Source of the DNA: Armillaria gallica
Lineage: Eukaryota > Basidiomycota > Agaricomycetes > Agaricales > Physalacriaceae
Assembly: GCA_037576215.1 (NCBI GenBank)
Contig: JBANDB010000001.1
Coordinates: 8,060,001-8,124,000 of the forward strand
Length of the DNA stretch: 64,000 bases
Direction: 5' to 3'
Positions 35,776 to 47,460 of the stretch are shown here, piece by piece. The position numbers and the translations under genes were made by a program. The first letter of the stretch is position 1, and each line of letters starts with the position of its first letter. The notes below the pieces were generated by a model. The model saw only the letters and a program-made list of their open reading frames with translations. It was not told the origin of the DNA and made no database searches.

Positions 35776-36769
35776 TATGAGACCGTGAATATAGAGTATG
35801 CCAACAAAAAATGGGGGGCATACCTTTGAAAGGAGATGACAGATTGCAAGGATGAGGAATGACGATGATGGCAATGATAAAAAGCTGTGGGCATGGGAGT
35901 CATATGCCGCTGGCACATGTGGTCATCGCAAGCTATGCTTGCTGAGGGTGTTTTGGTGAAGAGGTCTTTCTGCCTCCTACACAGACATCTCTTTTGCAAC
36001 TATTCCAGATGTATAGTGCAATGAATTTCACAAATTTCACAAATCATTGAATTATGGATTAACAATTGAAACAGTCCAGGCACTGTCCACGTTGTGGTGG
36101 TGCAGGCCCTGCTTCTAATTCCAAAGCCACCGAGAGGCCTTGTCTTCAATCTCCCATCTTTGTCGGCCACCTCCACCACTGCTGAACAATGAGCAGTGGG
36201 CATCTACTCTTCGGTCATCATATCCTGTACTGTTGCACCCTCAAGCCATGTCTACCCTTCTGAATCATCTCTCAATCACATCACAGTCACTCTATTCATT
36301 GTTGCCACACTCACTGGGTGGCAGAAAGAAGGGCAGGACTGTAGATTAGGTGAGTGCTTGTGTGTGTCTTATAGAACATCTTTGAGGCAGTAATTACAGA
36401 GTTCAGTAGGTGCTGTTCACATCCAAGCAGATACAATTTACCTGCAGTGGTGGTTGTGTCAGCCCATAACGCAGAATGCTGTAAGGCTAGCAAACTCTCT
36501 GGTAAGAGAAAGTCATGTCTGTGTCTGCAAGATCTTTTGCATATGCAAGGAGGGTTACCACCTGCTCTGAAGGGATCCAATAGAATCCGCTCCATCTGCG
36601 GATACGATAGAAAGAAGTAGTCCAAGCATCCACTTAGGATGCTGAACAGAGAGCGGTTGTGTGAAGATAGTGAGAGAAAAGGAGAAATCCTGGCAATCTG
36701 CTTGCAACGCTAGGCTCAGAGACAGCTAGATGTGCTTAGGAGAGTAGCAGAATTTATTCCTTTAGTGTG
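35776..36769. other. no gene recognised
   Basis: Region between two minus-strand decayed genes of the giant element. Short frames are present, but nothing is recognisable. Confidence 0.35.
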
Positions 36770-37240
36770 CTATGAGCAAGTGAGATTAACTAACTTTCTA
36801 AGTACATTATGCGTGCTTATATAGTAGTGGATCCGAATCCAGCTCCCCACTTCCCCACCCACCCACTCCGATAGCCCTGAATTTATCCTCAAAGCTGATA
36901 TTTGACATGAGCTGGTGCCCTGATATCCGCTGTGTGAGTTACTCCAGCATCATTGAGCGCACTCTGGAACACCTTCCTCATCCGGTCTGGTTCAAGAATA
37001 GCCATATATGGCTATCCACTGTCAGCCAATTTGCTGCTCTCTCAAGGATGATCCTTCTGCCATCCGCTGGTGCGGGTGCTTCAGGTTGATAGCTGTCAGC
37101 TCCTGGAGCCTAGGCAAGTCAAATTCCCATGAAACGAGGTGGTTTCGTGGCAGATAGCATATGGCCAGGCGGACAACGCATCGCTTGGTGGACACAAAGC
37201 GGATAGGCGGTTGCCCAGGTGGATTCTGCAGGAATTCCAT
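36770..37240 (-). pseudogene. short decayed gene next to right end of giant element
   Basis: A single 157-codon frame from MEFLQNPPGQPP (37240) to TAG at 36770, containing RFVSTKRCVVRLAICYLPRNHLVSWEFDLP and EWVGGEVGSWI. It is broken by three TGA codons in one 40-codon span (QIG*QW, GYS*TR, CAQ*CW), each consistent with CGA. I do not recognise the protein. Confidence 0.35.
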
Positions 37241-37527
37241 TTTTGAACGGTAGGAAAGTGCAACTGGAGGAGCAGCAAGTGAAAGTAGTTGTAGTGTAGC
37301 ACCTAGTCGCTATATCAAGGTGAAAGCCAAAATTTGGTGCACACATAAATGTGGTGCAGCACAACGCAGCCTAAGAGGAGATGTTGCAACAGAGAAGGAG
37401 CATTGCAACAGGGGGAACAGGTATGGGATTGAAAATTTTGTCATTATAAGTTACATAGAATATTAAAAGTACACATTGCAACATGTGGAAGTACAATGTC
37501 ACTATGGATATATACAATAAAATAGTG

Positions 37528-37568
37528 CATTGCAACAGGCTGAACATCTAAGACGTTTTTTGTTGTAA
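37528..37568 (-). repeat. right terminal inverted repeat of giant KDZ element
   Basis: Inverse of 8361-8401 (37 of 41 identical). Further TGTTGCAA(T/C) motifs lie just inside, around 37383, 37401, 37477 and 37529. Confidence 0.7.
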
Positions 37569-38907
37569 CAACATCCGTGAAATATCAGCCCATATCCAAG
37601 TGATACTTCACAGATGCCCTACCGTTTCCCCGCAGCCTAGTACACATACTCCTGAACCCATATGGAATCTCTCTAAACCACCATTCAGTGACAGTCAACC
37701 ACAAAACATGTTCCCAGTGCCTTGTCATATGCCATCAAATATAGTCTAACAGCGACTTTTCAAATCCTGGGGTTCAATTTCCTAGGTTATGGTTTTCTTT
37801 CTCTCCACATCCCTTTTTCAGAGTCTCGCCAACACTGGTGTAGCCCTCCCACAATTAACAAACCCATAAATTACCTTCATGCTACGATTGAACTGAGCTT
37901 TCCAACACGTTCAAAGTGGAGCTTGTACGAAGGCACCTCCACCTGAGTTTTGTCCTGCCATGTACTCGGGTGTGATGTAACAGCTGTCAGGCCCAGTAGG
38001 GGTTCGATTCCCATAGATCCTATGTTCATACTCCCTGCGATTCTATTTTATTTTCTTCCATCCTATCACTGGATGTGCCGACTCGCTAGGGATACATTGA
38101 ATTAAGCTGGACCAAGTTGTAATTCCCTACAGTAAATGAGCCTCAGATGCAATGTTAAAAATTCCTGCCTTCATGCAATCCCGAATATATCAGTACCATT
38201 CAACTAGGGCAGATATGGTGTAATCACTACCAGTTACAAGTGAGGGCTCAATTCTCTTTGTTCTAATTTGTTCTTGTCTTTCTTTACACTTTTTGAACCC
38301 TTTCAGTGAAATACATGGGCACCCTAGAGTACACTGAGCATTGATCATCCTAGTTTATGGTTCTGATGTCGCGTAATATGAGTGATCATAACAGCCTAGG
38401 GGTTCAATTCCCTGAAAGGCAATATAAGGAGTTGGCAGAAATCTTTTGTATGAGCATTGGTTTAAATCCTATACATGTGGATGGAACTGATATGAATAAC
38501 GGTGTGTACTGCCGTTAAGCCTGCAATTATCGCAGTGGGTGGTGTCTGATATTGAAGAGAGTATAGCAAACAATAATGATTTCGCATCACTGACATGACT
38601 GAGAAGAAAGCACCACCATCAACTATGGCTTAATGATCTCATCTGTCGTCCTCATTGTATCCGAGATGAGAATTAGTACAGTGACAAAATGCATAAAAGA
38701 CAGCTGATCCCCCATTTGTAACAACCACCTTGAGAATTCAAGGACAATCCTCAAGCACACCATGTCTAGATGAACCACCATGGCTCATATGCACTTGAAG
38801 GAGTTAAGTTAATGAAATGCATATGAGCACTAGATGTATGTACCCATCACTAGATCGGATCCGCTAAACCGCCCTCTAATCTCATTGAATGTTGGGCATT
38901 ATCACTT
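37569..38907. other. non-coding stretch with four tRNA-like islands
   Basis: No gene. Islands with A-box-like and B-box-like motifs lie at 37738-37787 (GGGGTTCAATTTCC), 37965-38020 (GGGGTTCGATTCCC), 38211-38257 (GAGGGCTCAATTCTC) and 38358-38420 (GGGGTTCAATTCCC), all on the plus strand. Between them there is nothing recognisable. Confidence 0.5.
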
Positions 38908-38911
38908 TCGT

Positions 38912-40562
38912 TGATGAGCCTAAGACTTCCATGGCAATGGCAACACCCAAAACTCGGAGAGAGCTTAGGCAATGAACGTAGCAACACAGCAATGAAGGCA
39001 ATATGTGTGTGTGAGTGGTTCAGTGCACCTCTGTGCGGTCAATTCCTCAATAACACAAGATACACTGCGACTTTCAGTCAGCAAAGTAGTACTCTTGGTC
39101 AAGGAGTACTAATAGATGTTGGCTGTAAGCCAGGAAGGATCTTGATAAACGAGATGGGACGGAATCTGGTATGACTTGAATACCAAGAAACCATGATAGA
39201 AACTGTGAAAATGGTCTAGAGACCATGAAAATGGGTCTAGAAATCGTGGCAACGGTCGGGCAAACGTGGGGAGGGACTAGAAACCATTGCGATGCTCTAG
39301 TAATCGTGGGGGAGGACGAGAAATCGGGTGGAAGGACTGGTAATCGTAGCAATGCTCTAGAAATCATGGCAATGGACTAGAAAACGTCGAAATAGCCTAG
39401 TAAACGTGGCTTGGGGTGTACCTAATATTGTGAGTCACAACAATAGCAATAAACGTACAGAGACTGCAAGAAACTGGTAGAAATCGTAGCAACTGAGGTG
39501 CTGAGTGGGGTGCTGCAGCAATAGATGCACGGCAACTCTGAACAATGATAAAGACGAGGGTGATCCTATGGAGCTGAACTGGGCCTACATGGAGCCAATA
39601 CTGAACTGGGTGATGAAAACGATGGTGATGTAGAAGGTGAAAGCAATGAAACAATCCTATGTGGTGAAAGTGAAGCAATGCTGTGGCATTAAAAGACAAA
39701 AGCAAGTTATTGGCGCAAGATTTCGTGTATTGGTGCAACCAACAACATTTAAAGAGTAAAGCAAGTGGTGAGGAATAACTTGGAGTAACCGTAGCTGACT
39801 GGTAATGCCGTAGCCTCGTCAACTGGGTAAGAACTCCCTCTAAAAATGCGGTATCTACCTAGTTTTTATACTACAAGTACGATTTTATAAATAGGATATT
39901 CTTCGGAGCCTTAGTAAGGCTGTAAGTCCTTGGCTTCTGTAATAGCCATAGTCAACATATGGTATCTGTGGTTCTAAAGTAACAGTGAGTCCTCAACATT
40001 GCCGTGTATGGATGCAAACTGTGTGGTTTTATTGAGCAATGAGCGGATCATAAGGTGCTGTGTAGCTGTGGATTATTGAGCTGCAGTTGCCATGCTGAGG
40101 TGTATGCATGGGGCAACAATAATTTGAAGTCTTCGTACTGTAACAGCCTTAGTAAATGCGGTCCATAGTTGCCGTAGCTGTAATCATCGTACCTGGAAGG
40201 GTACTCACGTCAATCACGTCATTTCATTAAAGGATTGATGGGCACATCAACCAGATGCTTCTGAGTGATGTAGCAACCCCGTTTTAGGAGGATTGTCAAT
40301 CAAGGTGCCTTGCCATGATGGGATATGGTAATTGTGATGCGAGGCGAGCTGGGAAGGATAACGGAGTGTGTGAGGAGTGGATGTCATGGTTTTAGGATTG
40401 TATCTGGGTGTTTGTGGCCTATACTGCGAAAATCCGTGGTATTATTGAGAGTTGGCAGTGTTATGGAGTGTGTGAGGGTTATAATGGTGTCGTTTCGAAT
40501 ATATTGGGTGATGGATGGCTAAATCCGCAAATTCTGAGTGTACAGAGCCTGGAGGCTCATCA
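38912..40562 (+). mobile_element. R1-family TG...CA element, copy B (1651 bp)
   Basis: Begins TGATGAGCCTAAGACTTCC and ends GGAGGCTCATCA, with perfect 4-bp target duplication TCGT (38908-38911 and 40563-40566). The 20-bp tandem array spans about 39190-39400 with about 10 units, fewer than copies A and C. Confidence 0.85.
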
Positions 40563-40904
40563 TCGTATCCATCTTTCAGGCAGTATCACCGGTCACCAGT
40601 AAAGTACATATTCACCTGACAGTCTTTCCCTGATGGAATGTCCCCAACCGGTGAAATGCGGAACCGAGGTACAAGTTTACACAGAGAACGTGTGCAGTAT
40701 CTTCATGCATAGGTTGTTCCACTGATCATGTCTGTGAGTGTCTGCCTTGGATACCTCTGTGATTCAATACACTAATCTTTGCCTAGGTGTGGCACGTGTG
40801 TCCATTCAAACAGTGTGGAAATGATGTGTATCAGGATGGGAAGAGTGAGCATGTGATGGAGCTGAAGAGGACGGTGCTTACTAGGCTGATGACGATGACA
40901 TACT

Positions 40905-41130
40905 GTTCAGGCTGGAAGACTCGTTGACCGAGAATCTATTACTGGGTCGAACAGTACCCTCATAGCTCTCCTGAAAACTTGACGATGAACCAAGCATGGC
41001 CAAACCGCGTTGCCTTGATGTTCATCATCACATCTGCCACACCACACATTGGTGTCTGGAAAGAAATCCCAAATCAAGGCTTGCTGCGAAATAGATGGGT
41101 GAGCTGTCCAACTATCAGTAACAAACATGC
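40905..41130 (-). pseudogene. NAPE-PLD relic fragment
   Basis: Reading minus, ATRFGHAWFIVKF and, in another frame, MRVLFDPVIDSR correspond to ATWLGHACFLVEL and ARVLFDPVFSDR of the intact gene at 58110. The spacing matches, but a frameshift lies between them. Confidence 0.55.
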
Positions 41131-41225
41131 CAGTCGCAGGGAACAAACACACATGACAATCAGTGATTCCTTCTTCTCGTTCGTCCTCTAGCTCCACCAT
41201 GTAATCTGGAATCACACTGGCTCAT

Positions 41226-41699
41226 CTTTGAAAGCCATGCCAGCTATCTCCAAGGGTTAGGCATCCCATCAGTTGAGTGTATGCACTTTATCCTTCTGTA
41301 TGCCTGGCATGGTGAGGATGTGCAGTGTGCAGGTGTGTTCAAATGGGGTTTTAGACAAAGAATAGGCATCTATGATAGAAGAGAGTTAGCATGTGATATG
41401 ATAAGGGAGGATGGCGCATACTAGCCGCAACGATTAAGCTAACAGGAATATCAGTCACAGCATAGTTTAATAACAAACTACTCACCGAAATGAGGACTGT
41501 ATCCACCACTGGCCTAACCCAGATCTTTCACGGTGGTTCTGTGGCTTTGGTTTCAGAGAAGCTGGCTAGGCAAGCATTTAGCACTAAACATGCAATCAAA
41601 AAACACGTTTGCACCTCTCCTAAGGAAACAGGTGTGGCCTAACCACGTCATCTTGATCTCATGGTTGTGCTCATCCACAATGGCTTCCTCTCAGGAATC
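41226..41699 (-). pseudogene. NAPE-PLD relic fragment with fossil introns
   Basis: Reading minus, DEHNHEIKMTWLGHTCFL matches EEHQGEIRATWLGHACFL of the intact gene. It then follows the intact gene through KIWVRPVVDTVLIS|GTGAGT, the next intron, and the metal-binding site, here CTTAATCGTTGCGGC (LNRCG) instead of HNHYD (about 41425-41439). The same two introns are in the same positions, so this is a decayed genomic duplicate and not a retrocopy. It lies next to another fragment at 40905-41130. Confidence 0.65.
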
Positions 41700-41739
41700 G
41701 CACTTATTCTGATGTAGGCTAAGGGAGAGCTGTTCTGCG

Positions 41740-44700
41740 TGACTTAGGAGAGCTATCAAGCAGTTAGTGATGAAAGATATCGATCAGGAGCAGAAGCTTC
41801 ACACACAATACTCAGCCACTCATTTGCCCTCCATATCAATCACAGTGTTTGTATTCATCGACAACAAGGATGATCGAAGAATGCCATAGACTGGAATAGA
41901 TGGAACTTTATCTTTGAGCTGTTCTTTAAGAAAAGAACAAAACTCACGTCCTTGTTCTGCACAAAGTTGGAGGGTGGTTGGAGGAGGGGAAGCATGGCAG
42001 TGATGATGTAGCCCGCCTCCAGAAATGGCATGGTTTCGCTATGATGCCAGCATTTGCTGATGGGTTATTTGTCCTGTTGTACAACTATAAATCCATGTAG
42101 CAATGTGTCCCACACTGGTCCCTGATTCTTTCCATTTGTTTCAACCTCCTCTTCTGAATTTCAGAGAGAAGGAACAACTTCAATAACAAGCTGAAAGATT
42201 CCTGACCATTCAGGATCATCCTTTTTTAACAATATACCAGGATATATGAAGTACTTCAGAATGTTCTAGATACACTGCGAGCTCTTGTATCTGATCCCCA
42301 TTCCTAGTAAGTGTAGTCACGACATTTTCTGCTGGTGACTTTCAAGCTGGAACAATGAGCAGGTAATATGTATGAAAATTCACAGCAAATTCAAGATGGA
42401 AAAGACAGTGATCGCAGATAACTTGTGAAAAATCCGGGTATAGACAACAGTAGAAAACTGAGTAAGATGAAGACTCATGCACCTGGCTAGAAAAAGACTC
42501 GCTTGGTAACAGCCTGTGGCCATCACCAGCTTGCATTTTCTTGCCAATGTCTGAGGTAAGCAGGGAAATACCATACATTGACCACTCTGACAGTAGCAAC
42601 GATAAAAGGAAGGACAATACAACACATCGTAGTAGACAGGGCCTTTTAAATTATCAACCTTATTGTCACAACTGGCTTGTCATCGCTACCTTCATCTTTT
42701 CAATCAGATATGCAAACAGTGTTGCACAGAAGCCTTACCAAAAAATATAGCAAGAGCAAGTACTAGTATAATTTTACAATCAAAAATTTTCAGGTGGCAT
42801 TGAACACCAACTTTGAGGAAGTGTCCACACTTGAAAATGACAAAATTCAAATCGGACTGAACTGCTTGTGCCCACACATGGCTGAGAGGGTTAGATGATG
42901 TCATAATGTAACAAATCTGCAGTGTTTGCTGTGTAGCTTGACTCTTGGTGTGCAGATTTTGGAACAGTAACTCCTGGGGTGGTGGGCTCTTTGCAAAATG
43001 AATGGATGCTCTGCTTCCTTGTGGCAAGGGACAAGTGATTTGCAGTGGCCTGGCTCCTTAGTTGCTTGCTGCCATGGGGAAAAACAGCATGAGCAGCGGA
43101 TGGAACCATGGACACAGAGCTGAGCCAGTATAATTGCCTGGGATGTGCTACCAAGCAGCAAGGGAGTTCAACAGGAAACAGAGTCCGATGGTGTCACTTC
43201 ACCCTAGGGGAATGAACCAGCCAGAAGCACAACAAAGCAACAGAACAAATGGAGCATACCTAAATGAACAAAGCACAATATGAGGTTGGTGCTGAATTGA
43301 AATACAACACCAATGGATCATAGAGCACCCAGTTTATAAGAACAACTCTCGCCAAGGGGCGACACTGCCTGTATCGAGGATACCACAATAATGGGGAAAG
43401 TCACAGTGTGCAGGTCTGACTGTAGCAAAGCCAAAGTTTTACCAATGTCAATGAAGCATGTAATTGCACACAAGCAGATTCTCGACATTGCTCCAGCATG
43501 AATATGTGACAATGGGCAGGACTCAGGAGTCAAGGAAGTGTCACACCACAGTGCTAGGGAAAGGGAAAGAGGGATAAAATCAAGGGGGTACCAGAATGTC
43601 GGCCCAGCACATCCAGTAGGGTGGTTGGTTGCCCCCAGAGGGGCTGAAAAAAATTTTAGAACACAGACTTTTGGGTTCTCTTAGGGTGCAAAAATAACAT
43701 TTATATATGTATTAGTACAATTACTTCTATACAAGCAGCATTCCTAATGGCTATCCTGAAAGATCACCAAGAAACCAACATCCAAGGCAGGTATGCTGCA
43801 AGAAGCTGGAGATTCAATCACATGATGTCATAAAATTGACCTATATATAGGTATAATAGAGTCACATGGGTGGTTGGTTGCTCCTTGCCAGCCTGAAATA
43901 AATTTTTGGATCTTGTGTGCAAAAATCTATTTGGCATGCCCCCTTGGATAAAATGCCTAGTTTATACTTAAGAACAGATATCACCAATAGGCAACACCAC
44001 TGTGAGACAGTGTCGGGGGAATTTGGAGGAGAAGCATGACAAATGGTGTTTGCACCAGAAGCACAAGTACGTGAATTCAAATAAGTCCAAATAGCCCCTG
44101 CCCATGGTCTATGGTGGGCAAACAGTCGTGGAGGGCACAACAATTCCCTCTCTTCTCCTCACTACATTTGGAAAGAATCAGGGATCTATCGGACTTGCCT
44201 GGGGATGCATAGTGGTAAAGATTTATTTCTGGTGACGTCAGCATAGAGTTCTCAGCAGGCCTTTTCATATTCTATCCTCCATGTGCGGCTCCTTCATTAC
44301 ATGTCTAGACAACTGCTTATTCCCTTGTGATGCGCAGTTGAGTTGCAGTTTCTGTAGTCGTGATCGGATGAGTTGGCATGCAAGTTACTTTTTGGGTCAG
44401 AATGCTGATATGTATTACCAATATCTATTCAAATATAGTACGACGGACAATGGTTAGCACACTCTGGGTTCAACTGCCCTTACCCAATGTTTTTGTCCCC
44501 AAGGTCCCTCTTTTTCACAAGTAGATGTCAAAGATGTTTTCTCTCGCCGGTATCCAAGCCAGTCAGATTCGTGTTATGTTCCCAGCATGGTCTTTTTTCG
44601 AGATGCTGGTAACCACCACCAATGTGTATGTTGGTCTAACTGCTTCTCGCATGCCTGGGGTTCAATTCCCCAGCATACAAATATGTGCCATGTGTGATGC

Positions 44701-44960
44701 CTGCTCATCTTTTTTTTATAAATACACATACACTAAGCTATAAAGAGTACATTGCTCTGCTGATAATGTATCAGTCATCGTGAGATGCAACAGATATTGT
44801 GTTGATGGGTTTTCATTTCTAGGGTGGACATCCTTTTTTCTTGGGACTATGCACGGGGTCTTAATTAGCACATCACTCTGATTGTGTTCCTCGATCCATA
44901 TCTTCGATGGTTTCATTCTCAAGTTGAATAAGTACTGCACATACCGACTCCATAGGGACA
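41740..44960. other. no gene recognised; weak local duplications
   Basis: There are no host genes. A block starting GGTGGTTGGTTGC with a following GTGCAAAAAT occurs near 43620 and again near 43867. A TAAGAACA...CCAA..GGCRACAC block occurs near 43336 and 43970. This suggests a decayed tandem duplication. Confidence 0.35.
44628..44677 (+). repeat. tRNA-like island
   Basis: A-box-like TTGGTCTAACTGC is followed after about 17 bp by a B-box hairpin CTGGGGTTCAATTCCCCAG. No complete cloverleaf. Confidence 0.5.
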
Positions 44961-44963
44961 CGT

Positions 44964-46703
44964 TGACATGCTTGAAAAGCATTCACACATGTAAATTTGC
45001 GAATTGTACAAATGAGTACAGGCAATAATGCCCAGACACGAAGGCAATGATGAAAGCAACAGAGTGCAGTGTTTATAATGCCAGTAATGATATTACCAGA
45101 GTAAAGCTGGGTGGAGCGCATGGCTTAACCTGAGAATGGTACTAGAAAGGCCGTACTAGGTATGAAGTCCCAGTGCTTGACACTGAGTGCTCTGACAAGG
45201 CAAAGCATACGCATGCTAAGAATAGCGCGGGACATGCTTGCGGGGTAATTAAGACTTTGCGTAGCAGTGATCTATGACGCGCAAGGCATGGCAGGCCCGG
45301 AGCTTAGAGTTCTAGACCTTGAGATGTCAGAACTCAAGTAAATCCGAAGTTCAGGGCTTCAGCTGAAATGCGCGAGGCCTAGACAAGAAGCACGTTGCCC
45401 TCACTACAATGGAATTCCCTGTGAGAATACTAGGAAGCGAAATAAGAAGTTGCGGGGTAGGCTATAACTCCGGGGATATGGCAACTGATGTCAACCCGCA
45501 TGTCATAGCCTTGGTAACCGATGCCGCAACACTCAGAGACAGGACCTGGCCCCGGGCCAGACTCCTAAGTCAGCGCCAAGCTATGGCGTGATAATTGCAA
45601 CATGCGTGGGATGCAGGCGAAAGTACCCCGCAGCTTAAATAATACTATATTTGGTGGTACAAATTTGTAGGACGTAAAATAGATAAATAGCACAGTGTAC
45701 TTGTAGTGTACAAGTTTCGGACCCCCGTTGTAGTCGCGCACAAGCCCTCAGCTTGACGCCCTAGCAGCAGGACTAGTTTGTAACTTTGAGTGAGAGAATA
45801 GACCGAGAGTTGATATCATACCGAGTGAATTGAGTTGCGCGCAAGGCATAGAAAGCTTAGCGGGGGACTTGTTTAGCAGGGGACTTGCCTAGCGGGGACT
45901 CGTGTATGGTTTGAGTGATTGGTTGACTGCGCTCTACCCTGAGAATAAGAGATATTGTGTCATTGCGGACGCACTCTTGAGTTTTGAGGGTTTCTTGTGA
46001 CGCGTGGTGTTACAGGCGGCAGAGGTTCAAACCCTTTGGTCTGATTAGTGTTCGTACAGAGGCCTTCTTCTAACACGCGGCGCTACAGGCGGCACAGGTT
46101 CAAACCCTGTGGTCTGATTAGTGCGCACTTGAGGGTTCTCGTTTCCGCAAGCGGCAGAGGTTCAAACCCTTTGGCTTGTCAGACGGGGTTTAGTTGGTTA
46201 TTGTGTCTCTGGATCGGCATAGGTTCAAACCCTGTGGGTCTACGATTGGTTTGGAAGCTTGAGTGCATGGGTTCAAATCCTGTGGCTTGAGTGGACGTGT
46301 TTTGAAGGGTTTCTGCTTAGAGCGCAAGCTTTGAGTCGTGTTTAGGGTGTGTTTAGGTTGTTGTGGTTACCTGTGTGTGACGCGCGCGACTTATTGAGGG
46401 TTTTGTGGGTGTGTGGCGACGTATTGTGTATTGTAGTACACCTTGCCTTGAGGCCCCACGACAACTGTCGCGCCTCTTGTTATAAAAGCCTTTGGACTTA
46501 GAGAGATCTAGATACGTGACGCGCGCTATTGCTATACGCGTGTATTGTAGATTCTGAGAGTTTAGTTGTTTTGCTTCAATCTGCTTCTATCGCATAATAT
46601 CCCCCCAAGAACTTGAGGGTTTGTGTGTGTAGTGTTGGGTGTGGGTGTGATCAGTGTCTTCGACACTGTTGCATTTCTAGCCTGCGCGCACAGAGTCTCT
46701 TCA
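44964..46703 (+). mobile_element. R2-family TG...CA element, copy 2 (1740 bp), CpG-rich
   Basis: Begins TGACATGCTTG and ends GTCTCTTCA, with 4-bp flanks ACGT (44960-44963 and 46704-46707). A TATA-like box GTTATAAAAGCC lies at 46479-46490, about 210 bp from the right end, in the place expected for an LTR promoter. Five B-box-like motifs lie upstream of it (46024-46280). It has no coding capacity, and is best read as a solo LTR. It keeps many CpGs that are lost in the copy at 20332. Confidence 0.7.
46024..46280 (+). repeat. array of five B-box-like GGTTCAAACCC motifs inside R2 copy 2
   Basis: GGTTCAAACCC at 46024, 46097, 46159 and 46222 and GGTTCAAATCC at 46270, spaced 73, 62, 63 and 48 bp and mostly preceded by GCGGCAGA/GCGGCACA. 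Each matches the RNA polymerase III B box; no A boxes are obvious. Degenerate equivalents (GGTTTGAACC on the plus strand) remain at 20750-20945 in copy 1. Confidence 0.6.
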
Positions 46704-46929
46704 ACGTTAATTTCCAGGAGACCGTGCCACACCAGGCTCTAGTACTCAATGTTATACAAGCCTTGGCATACCCCAGATTCGTTCACGTGTCCATGCCCTC
46801 CCAAATATATCAGATGAATTTCAGTTGCCCTATGACTGACAGCCACAAATAAGTGTTCAATACGATTTCATTGCCAATCTCACTCGTTCTGCAAAAGGAC
46901 AAAGGCGACCCACAGTATTGATATCCAAT

Positions 46930-46982
46930 GTCAGGCAATGGAAAGTGTTGTCATGGAAGTCTGGGGTTCAATTCCCCTCATC
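46930..46982 (+). repeat. tRNA-like island
   Basis: CTGGGGTTCAATTCCCC with weak A-box-like AATGGAAAGTG upstream. Confidence 0.4.
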
Positions 46983-47289
46983 TCAATAACAGGATTTCAG
47001 TTTTGTCTTTTGAATGAGCCCTTGATTTTAGTGTTTCATGTCCATCTGGCTGATAAGGATAACCACCCATCTGTGTGTAACTCTCAGAGCGATGTCCAAT
47101 ATCAAAGAGAGTACAGCACGTAATCGCTATTTCCAGGATAAGAAAGTATCCATTGACTATACAAATCATTTTACACTCCTCAGTGGGTTTTTAATCGCCC
47201 CACACAGATCAGGATCCTATATGAGAATGAGGATATGTCCAAAAGGAATAAAATGTGGCTCACCACCAATGCTTAGCCTCCAACCTTCT

Positions 47290-47460
47290 TGGCTTGAGCT
47301 TGAGGACAAGTACCCTCGCCTCTCTCCCAGGCGACATGGTAAACAGAAACTTGACGAAGATCTGCATATGGTCCAAAAGTGAGGAATCCCGACTTGAGGT
47401 TCTCCAGGTAAATGATAGGTGAGCTATCCACTGATCAGCGAAGGAAATAAATGAGTCCAA
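47290..47460 (-). pseudogene. possible NAPE-PLD relic
   Basis: Reading minus, a GACCATATGCAGATCTTCGT block and, after similar spacing, GGGAGAGAGGCGAGGGT parallel the GHACFLVEL...GRGARVL region of the intact gene. The upstream part also resembles the relic at 41 kb. Weak. Confidence 0.3.

Larger units (their letters stand above)
8361..37568. mobile_element. giant composite KDZ-type DNA transposon with cargo genes, decayed
   Basis: Bounded by a 41-bp inverted repeat, with TGTTGCAATG motifs repeated near the right end (around 37380-37530) as expected for transposase-binding sites. Between the ends lie about eight genes on both strands, including a KDZ transposase (27780-33023). Without the later insertions (copia 4.8 kb; TG...CA elements of 1.64, 1.75 and 1.52 kb) the core would be about 19.5 kb. 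KDZ elements are known as large, multi-gene DNA transposons in basidiomycetes. I could not find a convincing 8-bp target duplication at the ends: the flanks CATCGATT and CATCCGTG share 5 of 8 bases. The one-element reading is therefore inference. Confidence 0.55.

Noticed and set aside
8361..37568. A TET/JBP dioxygenase gene, known to associate with KDZ elements in some basidiomycetes.
   Set aside because: I looked for the paired metal-binding His/Asp and distal His motifs in the cargo genes and saw none. A profile search could still find a very decayed one.
39397..39822. A 141-codon open frame on the minus strand in R1 copy B, also open in copy C (49915-50340).
   Set aside because: The two copies differ by about 14 amino acid changes with no sign of constraint, and copy A has a stop. 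It is an accidental open frame in a non-coding repeat.
46024..46280. Tandem tRNA genes suggested by repeated GGTTCAAACCC.
   Set aside because: No acceptor, D- or anticodon-arm pairing around any of the motifs. They are B-box-like repeats inside an LTR-like element.
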